A stretch of 64,000 nucleotides of DNA from an uncultured Rhodospirillales bacterium (GCA_903828515.1 CAIKMD010000007.1:992001-1056000); one strand, 5' to 3'. Positions 34,164-42,809 are shown, counted from the stretch's first letter. Translations and numbers: made by a program. The notes: generated from the letters alone by a model not told the origin.

Positions 34164-35309
34164 ATGTCGTTCAGCCGCGCTTGCGCCCTGGGGCTCGCCT
34201 TCAGTGCCGTCACTTTTGCCGCACAGGCCCAGATCTTCGGAGCGGACGAACCCTTTACCGGCCCCCAGGGCGTCTATCTTCGCGGCGAGGTGGGCTGGTC
34301 GCATCTCAACGGCGAAAAGGGTACCGGCAGCGGCAACGGAAACCCCCTGCAATTCAATTCGAGCGAGAGCGAAGGCCTCATCGGCGGCGGCGCGCTCGGT
34401 TACAAGATCGATCAGCTCCGTGTCGAACTCGGTCTCGATTTTTCGGGCTACGACGTGTCGTCGATCAGCGTCGGCAATGACGGCGGCCTTGGCGCGCGGC
34501 TCGGCGGCCCGTCATTGACGGGCGCCACGTCGAACCCGTCGGGCAGCGTCCACACCGTTGCCGGGATGGTGAACGCGCTCTGGGACATGCGCACCGGCAC
34601 GCCGTTCGTGCCCTATCTCGGCATCGGCGTCGGTGTCGCCAGCGTCAAGCTCGACAATTTTATGGTCGGCGGCAAGCCGCTGAGCAACAGCAGCGACATG
34701 GTCTTCGCCTATCAGCCGATCGTCGGCGTAAAGTATTTCCTCACCACCAATCTCGCGCTCGGGCTCGAGTACCGCTATTTCGCCACGGTGCAGCCGACTT
34801 TCAAGGATTCGTCGGGCCGGTCGTTCACCGGTCGGATCGAAAGCCACAACGTGATCGGCAGCCTGACCTATCATTTCGGATCGGCACCAACGCCGGTGGC
34901 CTCGGTGGCACAGGCAGCCCCGCTGGCCGTGGCGGAGATCAATCCGGCCGCGGGACCGCCGCCGGCTGCCGTGCGGGCAAGCCAGGCCTTCGTGATCTAT
35001 TTCGATCTCGGCCGTGCCACGCTGACGCCGCAAGCGATGAAGACCGCCGACGATGCTGCCGCCGCGTTCCTCCAGAACAAGGCGACGCGGATCCAGGTCG
35101 CGGGTTACACCGATGCGTCGGGCACCACGACCTATGACGAGGCGCTGTCGCATCGCCGCGCCGAGGTCGTGCGCGATTATCTCGTCCGCCGCGGCGTGCC
35201 GGTGAGCGAGATGGAAGTCTCCTGGCACGGCAAGAGCGATCCGGCCGTGCAGACCGCCAACGGCAGACCCGAGGCGCGCAACCGCCGGGTCGAGATCATC
35301 ATTCCCTGA
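34164..35309 (+). CDS. Outer-membrane beta-barrel protein with C-terminal OmpA domain
   Basis: A 381-residue protein with a signal peptide ending AQAQ (residues about 1-20), a beta-barrel of the Omp25/surface-antigen type (about 25-250, with GVYLRGEVGWS and ALGLEYRYFATV), an Ala/Pro linker, and an OmpA peptidoglycan-binding domain (about 275-381). In the latter, GYTDASGTTTYDEALSHRRAEVV and RPEARNRRVEI carry the Asp and Arg that bind diaminopimelate. GGAGGATTTCAG sets the start at 34164; upstream in-frame ATGs would spoil the signal peptide. A strong terminator follows. Confidence 0.93.
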   Translation: MSFSRACALGLAFSAVTFAAQAQIFGADEPFTGPQGVYLRGEVGWSHLNGEKGTGSGNGNPLQFNSSESEGLIGGGALGYKIDQLRVELGLDFSGYDVSSISVGNDGGLGARLGGPSLTGATSNPSGSVHTVAGMVNALWDMRTGTPFVPYLGIGVGVASVKLDNFMVGGKPLSNSSDMVFAYQPIVGVKYFLTTNLALGLEYRYFATVQPTFKDSSGRSFTGRIESHNVIGSLTYHFGSAPTPVASVAQAAPLAVAEINPAAGPPPAAVRASQAFVIYFDLGRATLTPQAMKTADDAAAAFLQNKATRIQVAGYTDASGTTTYDEALSHRRAEVVRDYLVRRGVPVSEMEVSWHGKSDPAVQTANGRPEARNRRVEIIIP

Positions 35310-35332
35310 ACGGATCGGGGTTCGCGCAAAAG

Positions 35333-35363
35333 AAAAGGCCCGGCGAAAGCCGGGCCTTTTTTT
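35333..35363 (+). terminator. Rho-independent terminator after the porin gene
   Basis: Arms AAAAGGCCCGGC and GCCGGGCCTTTT pair perfectly around a GAAA tetraloop and are followed by a run of seven T. It is the clearest intrinsic terminator of the window. It may also serve the opposite strand because of its A-run. Confidence 0.92.
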
Positions 35364-35380
35364 GTCCGTGACGACGGCGG

Positions 35381-35545
35381 TTATTTCGCCGAGATCATTT
35401 CCGCGTTGCGCAGACGGCGCGAGATCATCTTGCGCATCAGCTTGCGGCGCATCAGTTCGCGCACGTCGATACGCGCGCCCGATACGACCGCCATTCCTAA
35501 ATTCGGCATGCCCAAAGCACGATTCGTCTTCGATTTGTCGTTCAT
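35381..35545 (-). CDS. Small basic peptide (54 residues)
   Basis: A 54-residue protein starting MNDKSKTNRALGM, with a strongly basic C-terminal half (VRELMRRKLMRKMISRRLRN) that should form a cationic helix. AGGGGGCGCC precedes the start. It has no signal peptide. It could bind nucleic acid or membranes, or be a short regulator of the DUF1127 kind. I do not recognise the family. Its stop lies 18 bases past the porin terminator on the opposite strand. Confidence 0.5.
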   Translation of the reverse strand: MNDKSKTNRALGMPNLGMAVVSGARIDVRELMRRKLMRKMISRRLRNAEMISAK

Positions 35546-35689
35546 TCGGCGCCCCCTACTTTTTGTTGCGGGGAGGGTGCCAAGCCCGAGGACAAAGCAC
35601 AAGCCTGAATTGCGGTGACCCGCCTAAAATCACCCCGATCTCGACGCCTGTTTCGCGCCAATCAAAAAATAATATTGCCGATCAACAAT

Positions 35690-36127
35690 TTAGGATGGAA
35701 GACCGGCGCCGGGCGATGGCGGCGACATTGCACTGCACAAATCCCCGGCGAGGCGCAGGATCGAGAGCCGCAGGCCCGGATTCTGAATGGCGCGATACGC
35801 CCGCAACAATTCGACCTCGTTGCGCTGCAATTGGAGATCGACGGCCGACGGGTTGTCGTAGCCGCCGAAGAAATAGTCGATCGGCCGGTTCAGCAGCGTC
35901 GCGAGCTGAAACAACCGGCTCGCCGAGATGCGGATTTCGCCTTGCTCGTATTTCTGGACGACCTGAAAACTCATGCCGAGCGAGATCGCGATGGTGTTCT
36001 GGGTCATGCCGTTGAGGTCGCGCGCGATCCGCAATTGATTGCCGACATAGCAATCGATCGGATCGGGACCGTGTTCTTTCACGGTGCGCCGCCGGTTTGG
36101 CTGGTTTGTCGAATTTTCGTCAGACAT
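35690..36127 (-). CDS. XRE-family helix-turn-helix regulator
   Basis: A 145-residue protein with an HTH of the Xre type at residues about 28-82 (GMTQNTIAISLGMSFQVVQKYEQGEIRI), preceded by a polar N-terminus and followed by a helical C-terminus. Proteins of this size are common chromosomal regulators in alphaproteobacteria, related to the group with the SFQQVQKYE motif. It is divergent from the crotonase gene 157 bases away and may control it or itself. No operator could be defined. Confidence 0.9.
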   Translation of the reverse strand: MSDENSTNQPNRRRTVKEHGPDPIDCYVGNQLRIARDLNGMTQNTIAISLGMSFQVVQKYEQGEIRISASRLFQLATLLNRPIDYFFGGYDNPSAVDLQLQRNEVELLRAYRAIQNPGLRLSILRLAGDLCSAMSPPSPGAGLPS

Positions 36128-36284
36128 CGAAACAGTGTTTTTAATTGTACGAAAATGCACAATACCTGAAATTGCGGCCACGGCCAGCGTTTCGCGCCAA
36201 GGTTGAAAAAAAACAGTTCGCGCGTTGCGTGCGGCCGGCGCCGTGGCATAGTGGGTGACGTTCCCAACACATCGGAGTTTGCCC

Positions 36285-37064
36285 TTGAGCGACGACCTTC
36301 TCTTCGAGGTACGCGACGGCATCGCGCACGTCACCTTCAATCGGCCGCAGGCGCGCAACGCGTTCACTTTCGCGATGTACGAGCGCCTTGCCGAGATCTG
36401 CAACGGGGCCGAGACCGATCGCTCGATCAAGGCGATGATCCTGACCGGCGCCGGCGAAAAGGCTTTTGCCTCGGGCACCGACATCACCCAGTTCAAGGCG
36501 TTCAAGACCGCCGAGGACGCCATCACATATGAAGCCCGCATCGATCGCGTGGTGAGCGCGCTCGAGCGTTGCCGGGTTCCGACCATCGCGGCGATTTCAG
36601 GCGCCTGCACCGGCGGCGGCGGCGCCCTGGCGGCAGCCTGCGATCTGCGCATCGCCGCGGCGAATGCGCGCTTCGGCTTTCCGGTCGCGCGCACGCTCGG
36701 CAATTGCCTGTCGATGGGAAACTACGCGCGGCTCGCGGCGCTGATCGGCATGGCCCGTGCCAAAGAGATCATCTTCACCGCGCGTCTGGTCGAGGCGGAG
36801 GAAGCAAAGACGGTCGGCCTGGTCAGTGAAGTGCTGCCCGACCATGCGGCCCTGATGGCGCGCGCCGAGGCGCTGGCCAAACAGGTCGCCTCGCATGCGC
36901 CGCTGACGTTGAAGGCGACCAAAGAGGCGCTGCATCGCCTGATCCCGCGCATCCCGCCCGGCGAAGGGCAGGATCTCATTCTCATGTGCTACATGAGCGC
37001 GGATTTTCGCGAAGGCATGGACGCGTTTCTCAACAAGCGCCCGCCGCAATGGAAGGGCGAGTAG
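36285..37064 (+). CDS. Enoyl-CoA hydratase/isomerase (crotonase) family protein
   Basis: A 259-residue crotonase-fold protein. The CoA and oxyanion-hole motifs are FASGTDITQF near residue 64 and ISGACTGGGGALAAACDLRIA near 110; the second helix-turn FPVARTLGN CLSMGN differs from the usual PE-G pattern, so the position of one catalytic glutamate is not conserved. I chose TTG 36285, which has CGGAG just upstream; GTG 36255 is possible. It may act as an isomerase or hydrolase on acyl-CoA esters in the catabolism of acids imported here. Confidence 0.85.
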   Translation: MSDDLLFEVRDGIAHVTFNRPQARNAFTFAMYERLAEICNGAETDRSIKAMILTGAGEKAFASGTDITQFKAFKTAEDAITYEARIDRVVSALERCRVPTIAAISGACTGGGGALAAACDLRIAAANARFGFPVARTLGNCLSMGNYARLAALIGMARAKEIIFTARLVEAEEAKTVGLVSEVLPDHAALMARAEALAKQVASHAPLTLKATKEALHRLIPRIPPGEGQDLILMCYMSADFREGMDAFLNKRPPQWKGE

Positions 37065-37076
37065 CGCCGTTCGACG

Positions 37077-37391
37077 CTAACAGGCGGTCACGACCGAACA
37101 GATTTGGGTGCGAAGGCCTTCCAGTTCGGCCTTGTGCTGTTTCAGTTCCGCGCGATTGAGCGAGCCCGGCGCCGCACCGCCGGCATAGGCGTGCTGCAGC
37201 TTGTTCGCTTGCGCGACGAGCATGTTGATCGTCTCGGGCGACAGGCCCTGAATCATCTGTTCCAGCGCGCTGATGGTTTTCGGCGACAGGCCGGGCGCGG
37301 CCGTGGCCTGCGCGTTCGCCGCGGCGGACAGGACGGTGCCGATCAATAGAATCGCGGTGGCCAGGATCGGCCGAAACGCCGGAATGCGCAT
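37077..37391 (-). CDS. Small secreted protein
   Basis: A 104-residue protein with a signal peptide (about residues 1-27, cleavage after ANA), then a region with SPKTISALEQMIQGLSPETI, two similar 'LSP-TI' segments 16 residues apart, which look like a short internal repeat. Two cysteines near the C-terminus (QICSVVTAC) could pair. GAGGAAGAC precedes the start. It has no recognisable domain. It lies just after the crotonase stop on the opposite strand. Confidence 0.65.
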   Translation of the reverse strand: MRIPAFRPILATAILLIGTVLSAAANAQATAAPGLSPKTISALEQMIQGLSPETINMLVAQANKLQHAYAGGAAPGSLNRAELKQHKAELEGLRTQICSVVTAC

Positions 37392-37561
37392 GATGTCTTC
37401 CTCTCGTTCCGAGACAGGAGCAAGAGGCGTGCCGGGCCGTCAAACCGGGGCTTTTCGGCGGCCTGCGCCGTGCCTTGTAAAATCCGGCGACACCAAGGGG
37501 ATCGCTTGCACCGGTTCGGCTCTCTTCCTATTAGGAGCGCGCGAAACAGGGGGAAAGATCG

Positions 37562-38236
37562 ATGCACGTTCGCCGCGTGACATTGGCCATCGCTATCGCA
37601 TCGCTGGTTGCCGCGTGCCAGCCGGGTGCGACCGGGGGCCGCAATACCGGTTCGACCGTTCCGCTGCCGGCCGTGGCGACCAAGATGCCGCGTTACAGCG
37701 ACGCGCTCGCCGGACTCTATTCGGCGCCGTCCAGCACCGTGCCGCTCGACGTGCCGGTGAACTATTACGCGCCGGGCGGCGGCACCGGCAAAGCGGGGCG
37801 CGCGGTTCTCACCATGGCGCTGGTCCCCGGACCGAATTACACAAAAATGCGGGCCTATTTCGCGCAAGCCGGCAAGGATGGCGGCGCCGCGGTCGCGGGC
37901 GACCTGCAGGCGCAACCGGCCCTGGCGCGTGCCGTCGAGATCATCAAGCAACGGTATCCGTGGATCGAACTGACCGACGATCTGGCTACCGCGCAGAAAC
38001 GCAACATGTCGCTGACGCTGGTGCTCGATATCCGCAGCCGCCTCGGCCGTCCGTCCGGCGAGCCGACCGCCGTACAGGTCGAAGTCATCGCGTTCAACGA
38101 TCAGCGCAAGCCGATCGCCCGCTTTATCAGCGAGGGCCGGGTCAATGCCGGGGGTTCCGGCGGCTATGGATTTCAGGCGGCGGCCGATCAGGCCCTGTCG
38201 ACGCTCGAGCAAAAAGCGAACACGTATTTCAATTAG
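37562..38236 (+). CDS. Predicted lipoprotein
   Basis: A 224-residue exported protein. SLVAAC at residues 14-19 fits a lipobox, so it is probably lipid-anchored to the outer membrane, facing the periplasm. The mature part has no domain I recognise; two halves contain alternating strands. The start is preceded by GGGGGAAAGATCG. It is followed within 27 bases by another exported protein gene, suggesting a joint operon. Confidence 0.72.
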   Translation: MHVRRVTLAIAIASLVAACQPGATGGRNTGSTVPLPAVATKMPRYSDALAGLYSAPSSTVPLDVPVNYYAPGGGTGKAGRAVLTMALVPGPNYTKMRAYFAQAGKDGGAAVAGDLQAQPALARAVEIIKQRYPWIELTDDLATAQKRNMSLTLVLDIRSRLGRPSGEPTAVQVEVIAFNDQRKPIARFISEGRVNAGGSGGYGFQAAADQALSTLEQKANTYFN

Positions 38237-38262
38237 CGGCCGGACGCGGCGACGGGGGAAGC

Positions 38263-39432
38263 ATGATGGCGCGGATGATGGCGATGGCGATCGCGGCGGC
38301 GATGATCCTTTTCGCGGCCCATGCGGCCCGGGCCGATAGTTGTGAGACCTTTCCCGGCTCGCAGGTCTATACCGACCAAGGCTGCGACAAGCCTTACGAA
38401 AACAAGCCTGCCCCGAAACAGGCAGCGCCGAAGCCGCCGCCGCAAAATAACGATTCGCTGCGCGACCGGCTGCGGCGGGAGCTGGACAAAGCGGCCGCTG
38501 CCAAGCCGTCGCTCGAGGAGCTCAACAAGCGCGTCGTCGACGCGCGGAAGAAAGTCGATGCCGCGCTCGCCGATCCGAACGCGCCGGGCGCGAAGCAACG
38601 CTACGACGCGGCGATGAAGGATCTGCACAGTGCCTATGCCGATTCGGTCAAGGCCTATCCCGACAAGGCCGATGCGTTGCAGCGCCAGGAAAATCAGGAC
38701 GCGGCTCACGCCGGTTCGCTTGCCGCGGCTGCGGGCTGGGACGCGCCCGTTGTGCCCGCTGCTGCGGTGGATGCCACGCCGTCAAAGCCCGCCGGACCCG
38801 ACAATGTCACCGCGGTCGGCGACAAGGTCTATGTCTGCGACGGTGCGATCGCCGGTGCCAACAACGTGTCGTGCCGCGAGATTTCGGCCGACGGCGGGCA
38901 ATGCACCGGCGTGACGCTGGCGGATGGCGGCATGGGGTGGCGCGACAGCATCGCGACGCCATGCCACTCGGGGGACATGGAGCAGCGCAACGCCTTCCTG
39001 GCGGCAAACCCCGATGCCGCAGCGGCGGGGAGAGCGGCGCCGCCGGGCTTCTCCATGAGTTCCGATGCAACCAACGCCGAAATTCGTCGGTTGGTCGACG
39101 AGGCGGAAAAGAACGAGTGGAACGAGGCGATGGCCGATCCGGCGGGACCGACGGTCGACGATGCGTCGGCGGTGGCCCCGATCGATCTCGCCAGCTTCAA
39201 CAATTCCAACAATTCCGGCGGCGGGTTCGACCTGAACGACGCGATCAATATTCTGGGTGTCGCGTCGCAGATTCTCGGCACAGCGGCGGCGATATCGACG
39301 CCGTCATACAGCGCGCCCGCGCCAAGCTATAGGGCGCCGCCGAGCGCACAACGAAGCGCGCCGCCGGTCCAGTACCATCCCCCGGCTCCCGTGCAGGGCT
39401 GCGTCGGCGTTTACGTCTGCAGCGCGAAGTAA
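38263..39432 (+). CDS. Exported Ala/Pro-rich protein of unknown function
   Basis: A 389-residue exported protein with signal peptide (residues 1-24, ending ARA-D). A small cysteine motif SCETFPGSQVYTDQGCD follows, then a K/A-rich helical stretch (about 70-140), a middle region with CDGAIAGANNVSCREI and a Pro/Ser/Tyr-rich tail (about 345-375) ending in CVGVYVC. Six or more cysteines suggest disulfides. I start at ATG 38263 after GGGGGAAGC. No known domain; it is co-oriented with the lipoprotein and faces a MORN protein gene. Confidence 0.72.
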   Translation: MMARMMAMAIAAAMILFAAHAARADSCETFPGSQVYTDQGCDKPYENKPAPKQAAPKPPPQNNDSLRDRLRRELDKAAAAKPSLEELNKRVVDARKKVDAALADPNAPGAKQRYDAAMKDLHSAYADSVKAYPDKADALQRQENQDAAHAGSLAAAAGWDAPVVPAAAVDATPSKPAGPDNVTAVGDKVYVCDGAIAGANNVSCREISADGGQCTGVTLADGGMGWRDSIATPCHSGDMEQRNAFLAANPDAAAAGRAAPPGFSMSSDATNAEIRRLVDEAEKNEWNEAMADPAGPTVDDASAVAPIDLASFNNSNNSGGGFDLNDAINILGVASQILGTAAAISTPSYSAPAPSYRAPPSAQRSAPPVQYHPPAPVQGCVGVYVCSAK

Positions 39433-39445
39433 GCCGCGGCCGACC

Positions 39446-40252
39446 TTAATCGAAGCCGCACTCGGCGCGGCTCTTTCCGACCGCGGCGGTCATTCCGTCT
39501 TGCGTCGACAGGCAACCTTGACGCCACTGACCGGTCCAGACATTGGCATTGCCGTTTTGGCTGATGCCGACATATTCGCCCAATCCCTCGGGCAAGCCGT
39601 TCTTGAAATTGCCTTGGTAGAATGCGCCATCGGACCAGACTCGGACGCCTTGGCCGTTGTACTTATCGGCGATCCAGTCGCCCTCGTACCAGTCGCCGCT
39701 CGGCCAAACCTGTTTGCCGTGACCGGCGCTCTCGCCATTGACGAAATCGCCTTCGTAAATCTGCCCGTCCTTCCAGACGTAAACACCGTGGCCGTTAAAC
39801 TTGTCGTTACGGTATTCGCCGACATAACGATCGCCGTCGGCAAAAAGGGATTTGCCGGGTCCGTTGCGATTGCTGTTGCGACACGTGCCGTCGAAGCGCA
39901 TGCCATCGGCGCCGATATAAATGCATCGCCCATTCGCCTCTCCGGCGCGCATTTCCTGTTCCCAGCGATTTTTTTCGTCGTCCGTCAAGATTGCGCGGCC
40001 CTCACTCAGACCGGCCCGGTATTCGCCCTCGATGCGCTTCGCGAGCTTGCCGGCGCTTGACCATTCGGCGATGCCGCGGCCTTGCGCCTTGCCGTCGACG
40101 CAAGGACCGTTCCATTGGACGGTGAGTTGCGGTTGGGACAAGAAGGTGCCGACGCGGCAGCCCGTTCTGGCGTCGGGATAAAAGGTCGGCGCCCCATCGG
40201 CCCAGGCAAGACCGGGCAGCAATATGAAAAAAACCGTCGCGACCCACCGCAT
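39446..40252 (-). CDS. MORN-repeat protein, exported
   Basis: A 268-residue protein with a signal peptide (residues 1-20, ending WADG) and about six MORN repeats between residues 100 and 235, for example GDRYVGEYRNDKFNGHGVYV and GQIYEGDFVNGESAGHGK. Each is a beta-hairpin of about 23 residues with YxG and GxG. A preceding part has CRVGTF and CVDGKAQG. MORN proteins bind lipids or partner proteins at membranes. GGGGGATCGATACG precedes the start. It converges on the exported-protein gene with a 13-base gap. Confidence 0.85.
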   Translation of the reverse strand: MRWVATVFFILLPGLAWADGAPTFYPDARTGCRVGTFLSQPQLTVQWNGPCVDGKAQGRGIAEWSSAGKLAKRIEGEYRAGLSEGRAILTDDEKNRWEQEMRAGEANGRCIYIGADGMRFDGTCRNSNRNGPGKSLFADGDRYVGEYRNDKFNGHGVYVWKDGQIYEGDFVNGESAGHGKQVWPSGDWYEGDWIADKYNGQGVRVWSDGAFYQGNFKNGLPEGLGEYVGISQNGNANVWTGQWRQGCLSTQDGMTAAVGKSRAECGFD

Positions 40253-40361
40253 CGTATCGATCCCCCGTTGCCCCGCGCCGTCGCCCCCAACCGCCGACGG
40301 CAGCACTTCTTTCATCGAAGATTAAATCGCCGCCGCGACGCGTTTCAAGCGCGGTTCTGCG

Positions 40362-40559
40362 TCAGCGGGTTTTCTTCTTCTTGTTTCCGCCGCGTTCGCC
40401 TTCCTTGCGGGCGACGAACAACCGCGCGGCTTGTTGCGCTGCCGCGCGGTTAAGGTAGTTCCCGCACGCGAAACGCTGTCCGTCGAAAATCACCGCCAGC
40501 TCGAATTTTTGCGGGCCGGTTTCGCGAATGTCGATCGTCGCTTCGGACGGTGAGGCCAT
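40362..40559 (-). CDS. Small hypothetical protein, coupled to GST
   Basis: A 65-residue soluble protein starting MASPSEATIDIRETG. The first two-thirds alternate hydrophobic residues like a small beta sheet; the C-terminus is very basic (KKKKTR). Its start lies 3 bases after the GST stop, so it is translationally coupled. The family is not one I recognise. Real coding is supported by the tight coupling. Confidence 0.55.
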   Translation of the reverse strand: MASPSEATIDIRETGPQKFELAVIFDGQRFACGNYLNRAAAQQAARLFVARKEGERGGNKKKKTR

Positions 40560-40562
40560 CGG

Positions 40563-41177
40563 TCAGAGCTTGATCTTCTCGTCTTCCATCACGCGCTGGA
40601 CGGCCGGACGCTTGACCATGCGATCCTTGAAGGCGGTGTAGCTCTTCATTTCGTGCATCGGAATTTCGCGCCGCACGCCCCAGGTGTAGAGAACGAAGGC
40701 ATAGGGATCGGCGACCGAGAATTTGTCGAAGAGATATTCCTTCCCTTCGTACATGGCGTCGATTTCCTTGAGATAGCCGTGGAAGACCGTCTTGCCGGTC
40801 GCCTTGATGTTGTCGTGGGTTGCCGGATCGGTGGCATAGCGTTCGGGGCGGCCGATATGCGCCTGCGCCGGATGAACGCTCGACGAGACCCAGCCGATGA
40901 ATGACATCGTCTTGGCCTGGGTCACCGGGTCTTCGGGGAAGAGTTTGAACCGCTTGCCGAGGAAGGGCAGGATGGCCGCGTTCTCGGAAATGAATTCGCC
41001 GCCGTCGAGGCCGAGGGCCGGCACGCGGCCATGCGGGTTGATCTTCAGGTATTCGGCACCGCGCTGCTCGCCCTTGCCGAGATCGATCTTGCGGCCGTCG
41101 TATTTCTCGCCGCTTTCCTCGAGCACGATGTGCGCAGCCATGGAGCAGGCGCCGGGACAATAACAAAGCGTCAGCAT
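40563..41177 (-). CDS. Glutathione S-transferase, beta class-like
   Basis: A 204-residue enzyme. LCYCPGACSMAAHI near residues 4-17 carries the catalytic cysteine (C11) typical of bacterial beta-class GSTs, and NPHGRVPALGLDGG near 51 has the cis-proline and glutathione-binding residues; SENAAI follows. The all-helical C-terminal half has the LFDKFSVADPYAFVLY motif. GGGAGGATCG precedes the start. It probably conjugates or reduces electrophiles in the cytoplasm, and is followed by a coupled small gene. Confidence 0.93.
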   Translation of the reverse strand: MLTLCYCPGACSMAAHIVLEESGEKYDGRKIDLGKGEQRGAEYLKINPHGRVPALGLDGGEFISENAAILPFLGKRFKLFPEDPVTQAKTMSFIGWVSSSVHPAQAHIGRPERYATDPATHDNIKATGKTVFHGYLKEIDAMYEGKEYLFDKFSVADPYAFVLYTWGVRREIPMHEMKSYTAFKDRMVKRPAVQRVMEDEKIKL

Positions 41178-41238
41178 GATCGATCCTCCCTTGAATTCGG
41201 TTGCCGCATCATCGCATCGGGCCGGCGCGGTTGTAAAT

Positions 41239-41260
41239 GACCCCTCTGTATAGAGGGGTC
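41239..41260. promoter_or_regulatory. Inverted repeat between GST and ABC transporter genes
   Basis: GACCCCTCT and AGAGGGGTC are perfectly complementary around GTAT. It lies 62 bases before the GST start on one strand and 122 bases before the ABC receptor gene on the other. It fits a repressor binding site in a divergent control region, or a short hairpin. Confidence 0.45.
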
Positions 41261-41381
41261 GGACGATCGAGGGGATGCCGCTTTTTTGTGCCCTCCCTCG
41301 TATCGCTTGCGAGGTTTCCGATTGCGCGTTAGTTCTTGATTTCGGCACATAACCTGAAAAAGGCATAACTGGGAGGGTCCG

Positions 41382-42662
41382 ATGGGCAGTCACTCGAAGA
41401 CAAGTGGAATGGCGAAGACGAGTGGGATGGGGCGGCGCACGCTGCTCAAGGCCGGTGCCGCGGTCGGCGCCATTCAGTTCGCGTCGCCGTTCATCATCTC
41501 GGCGCGCGGTGACGAGCCGATCAAGATCGGTGTCGATAACCCCCTGACCGGCATCTATACGGCGCTGGGCAAGAACGAAAACACCGGCATGGAACTGGCG
41601 GCCTCGCAGATCAATGCGAAGGGCGGCATTCTCGGCCGGGAGATCAAGCTCGTCGTCGAGGATTCGACCTCGGACAAGACCGACGTCGCCGTGCAGAAGG
41701 CGCGCAAGCTGATCCAGAGCGACAACGTCAATTTCCTCATCGGCAACGTGAACTCGTCGCACGCAATCGCGATCGCCCAGGTCGCGGCCGAATTGAAGAC
41801 GGTCCACATCGTTCCGGGCGGACATGCCGACGCGGTGACCGGGTCGAGTTGTCACTGGACCACGTTCCGTATCTGCAACACCGGCGCGATGCAGGGCAAC
41901 GCGATGGCCGGCCCGCTCGTGAAGGCGCTGGGCAAGAAGATCTATATCATCGCCCAGGACTATGCGTTCGGCCACGCGCTCCATGACGGATTGGCGAAGG
42001 CGGCGGCGAAGGCCGGCGGCACCATCGTCGGCGAAGAGTTCTTCCCGCTCGGCACCACCGATTATTCTGCGGTCCTGATCAAGGCGCGCGCCGCCAATCC
42101 CGACATTCTCGTCGATCTCGCCGCCGGCGACGACGGCATCAACTCGATCAAACAAGCCGTGCAGTTCGGGCTCGACAAGCAGCTTCACATTGCCGGCATG
42201 CAACAAGAGCTCGAAGTGATCGAGGGCCTGCCGCTCGAAGCCCGCATCGGCACCTGGATGTTCGAGTGGTATTGGAAGCAGCCGAACGTGCCGCACGTCG
42301 CGGAGTTCGTGGCGGCGATCCGCAAGGTGACCAACAAGGTTCCGACCGCGCGCACCTGGTTCGGCTATGCCTCGGTCTGGAGTTTGGCACTCGCCGCCAA
42401 CCAGGCCAAAACGCTCGACGCCGTGAAGGTCGCGCACACGCTCGAAGGGATGAAGCTGCCGCCGGAAGTCGCGCTGATGCCCGGCGCGCCGTTCTTCCGT
42501 GCCGAGGATCATCAGTTGGTGCCGTCGGTCTTCGTCGGGCACGAGCAGGCCAAAGGCATCGACGATCCCGAGGATCTGTTCGTCGTCGATCAAGTGGTGA
42601 ACGTGGCCGACGTCATGCCGACGCCGGCCGAGACCGGATGCAAGCTCGATTTCCCGGCCTGA
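41382..42662 (+). CDS. Branched-chain-amino-acid-type ABC substrate-binding protein (LivK-like)
   Basis: A 426-residue receptor. A twin-arginine signal (GRRTLLKAG, then hydrophobic residues to about 42) suggests Tat export. The type I periplasmic fold shows IGVDNPLTGIYTALGKN near residue 50 and SSHAIAIAQVAA near 125. GGGAGGGTCCG sets ATG 41382, although the N-terminus contains a tandem KTSGM duplication and two further ATGs before the RR. It heads a complete transporter operon. The amide or aromatic ligand type is typical of this length, but the ligand is not known. Confidence 0.92.
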   Translation: MGSHSKTSGMAKTSGMGRRTLLKAGAAVGAIQFASPFIISARGDEPIKIGVDNPLTGIYTALGKNENTGMELAASQINAKGGILGREIKLVVEDSTSDKTDVAVQKARKLIQSDNVNFLIGNVNSSHAIAIAQVAAELKTVHIVPGGHADAVTGSSCHWTTFRICNTGAMQGNAMAGPLVKALGKKIYIIAQDYAFGHALHDGLAKAAAKAGGTIVGEEFFPLGTTDYSAVLIKARAANPDILVDLAAGDDGINSIKQAVQFGLDKQLHIAGMQQELEVIEGLPLEARIGTWMFEWYWKQPNVPHVAEFVAAIRKVTNKVPTARTWFGYASVWSLALAANQAKTLDAVKVAHTLEGMKLPPEVALMPGAPFFRAEDHQLVPSVFVGHEQAKGIDDPEDLFVVDQVVNVADVMPTPAETGCKLDFPA

Positions 42663-42669
42663 CCTAAAG

Positions 42670-42698
42670 CCGCGCGCCGTGTCTGACACGGCGCGCGG
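42670..42698 (+). terminator. Very stable hairpin between receptor and permease genes
   Basis: Arms CCGCGCGCCGTGTC and GACACGGCGCGCGG are perfectly complementary with one base between them, so a tight stem forms right after the receptor stop. No T-run follows. Such elements between receptor and permease genes are known to protect the receptor mRNA and lower permease expression. Confidence 0.65.
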
Positions 42699-42809
42699 AT
42701 CGTTTTCGATCGGGGGAAAGACCAAGGACATGAAACGATCGAACCGCGCTCTCGCCGCTGAAGCCCCCCGGCGGCGCGCGGCTGACGACGTTCCAAGCCG
42801 GGACGCGCG

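Noticed and set aside
37273-38262. An in-frame extension of the Ala/Pro-rich exported protein to 719 codons
   Set aside because: It covers the lipoprotein gene in another frame and would place the signal peptide inside the protein.
41178-42731. An N-terminal extension of the beta-class GST
   Set aside because: It runs antisense to the ABC receptor gene; the normal GST start with GGGAGGATCG is at 41177.
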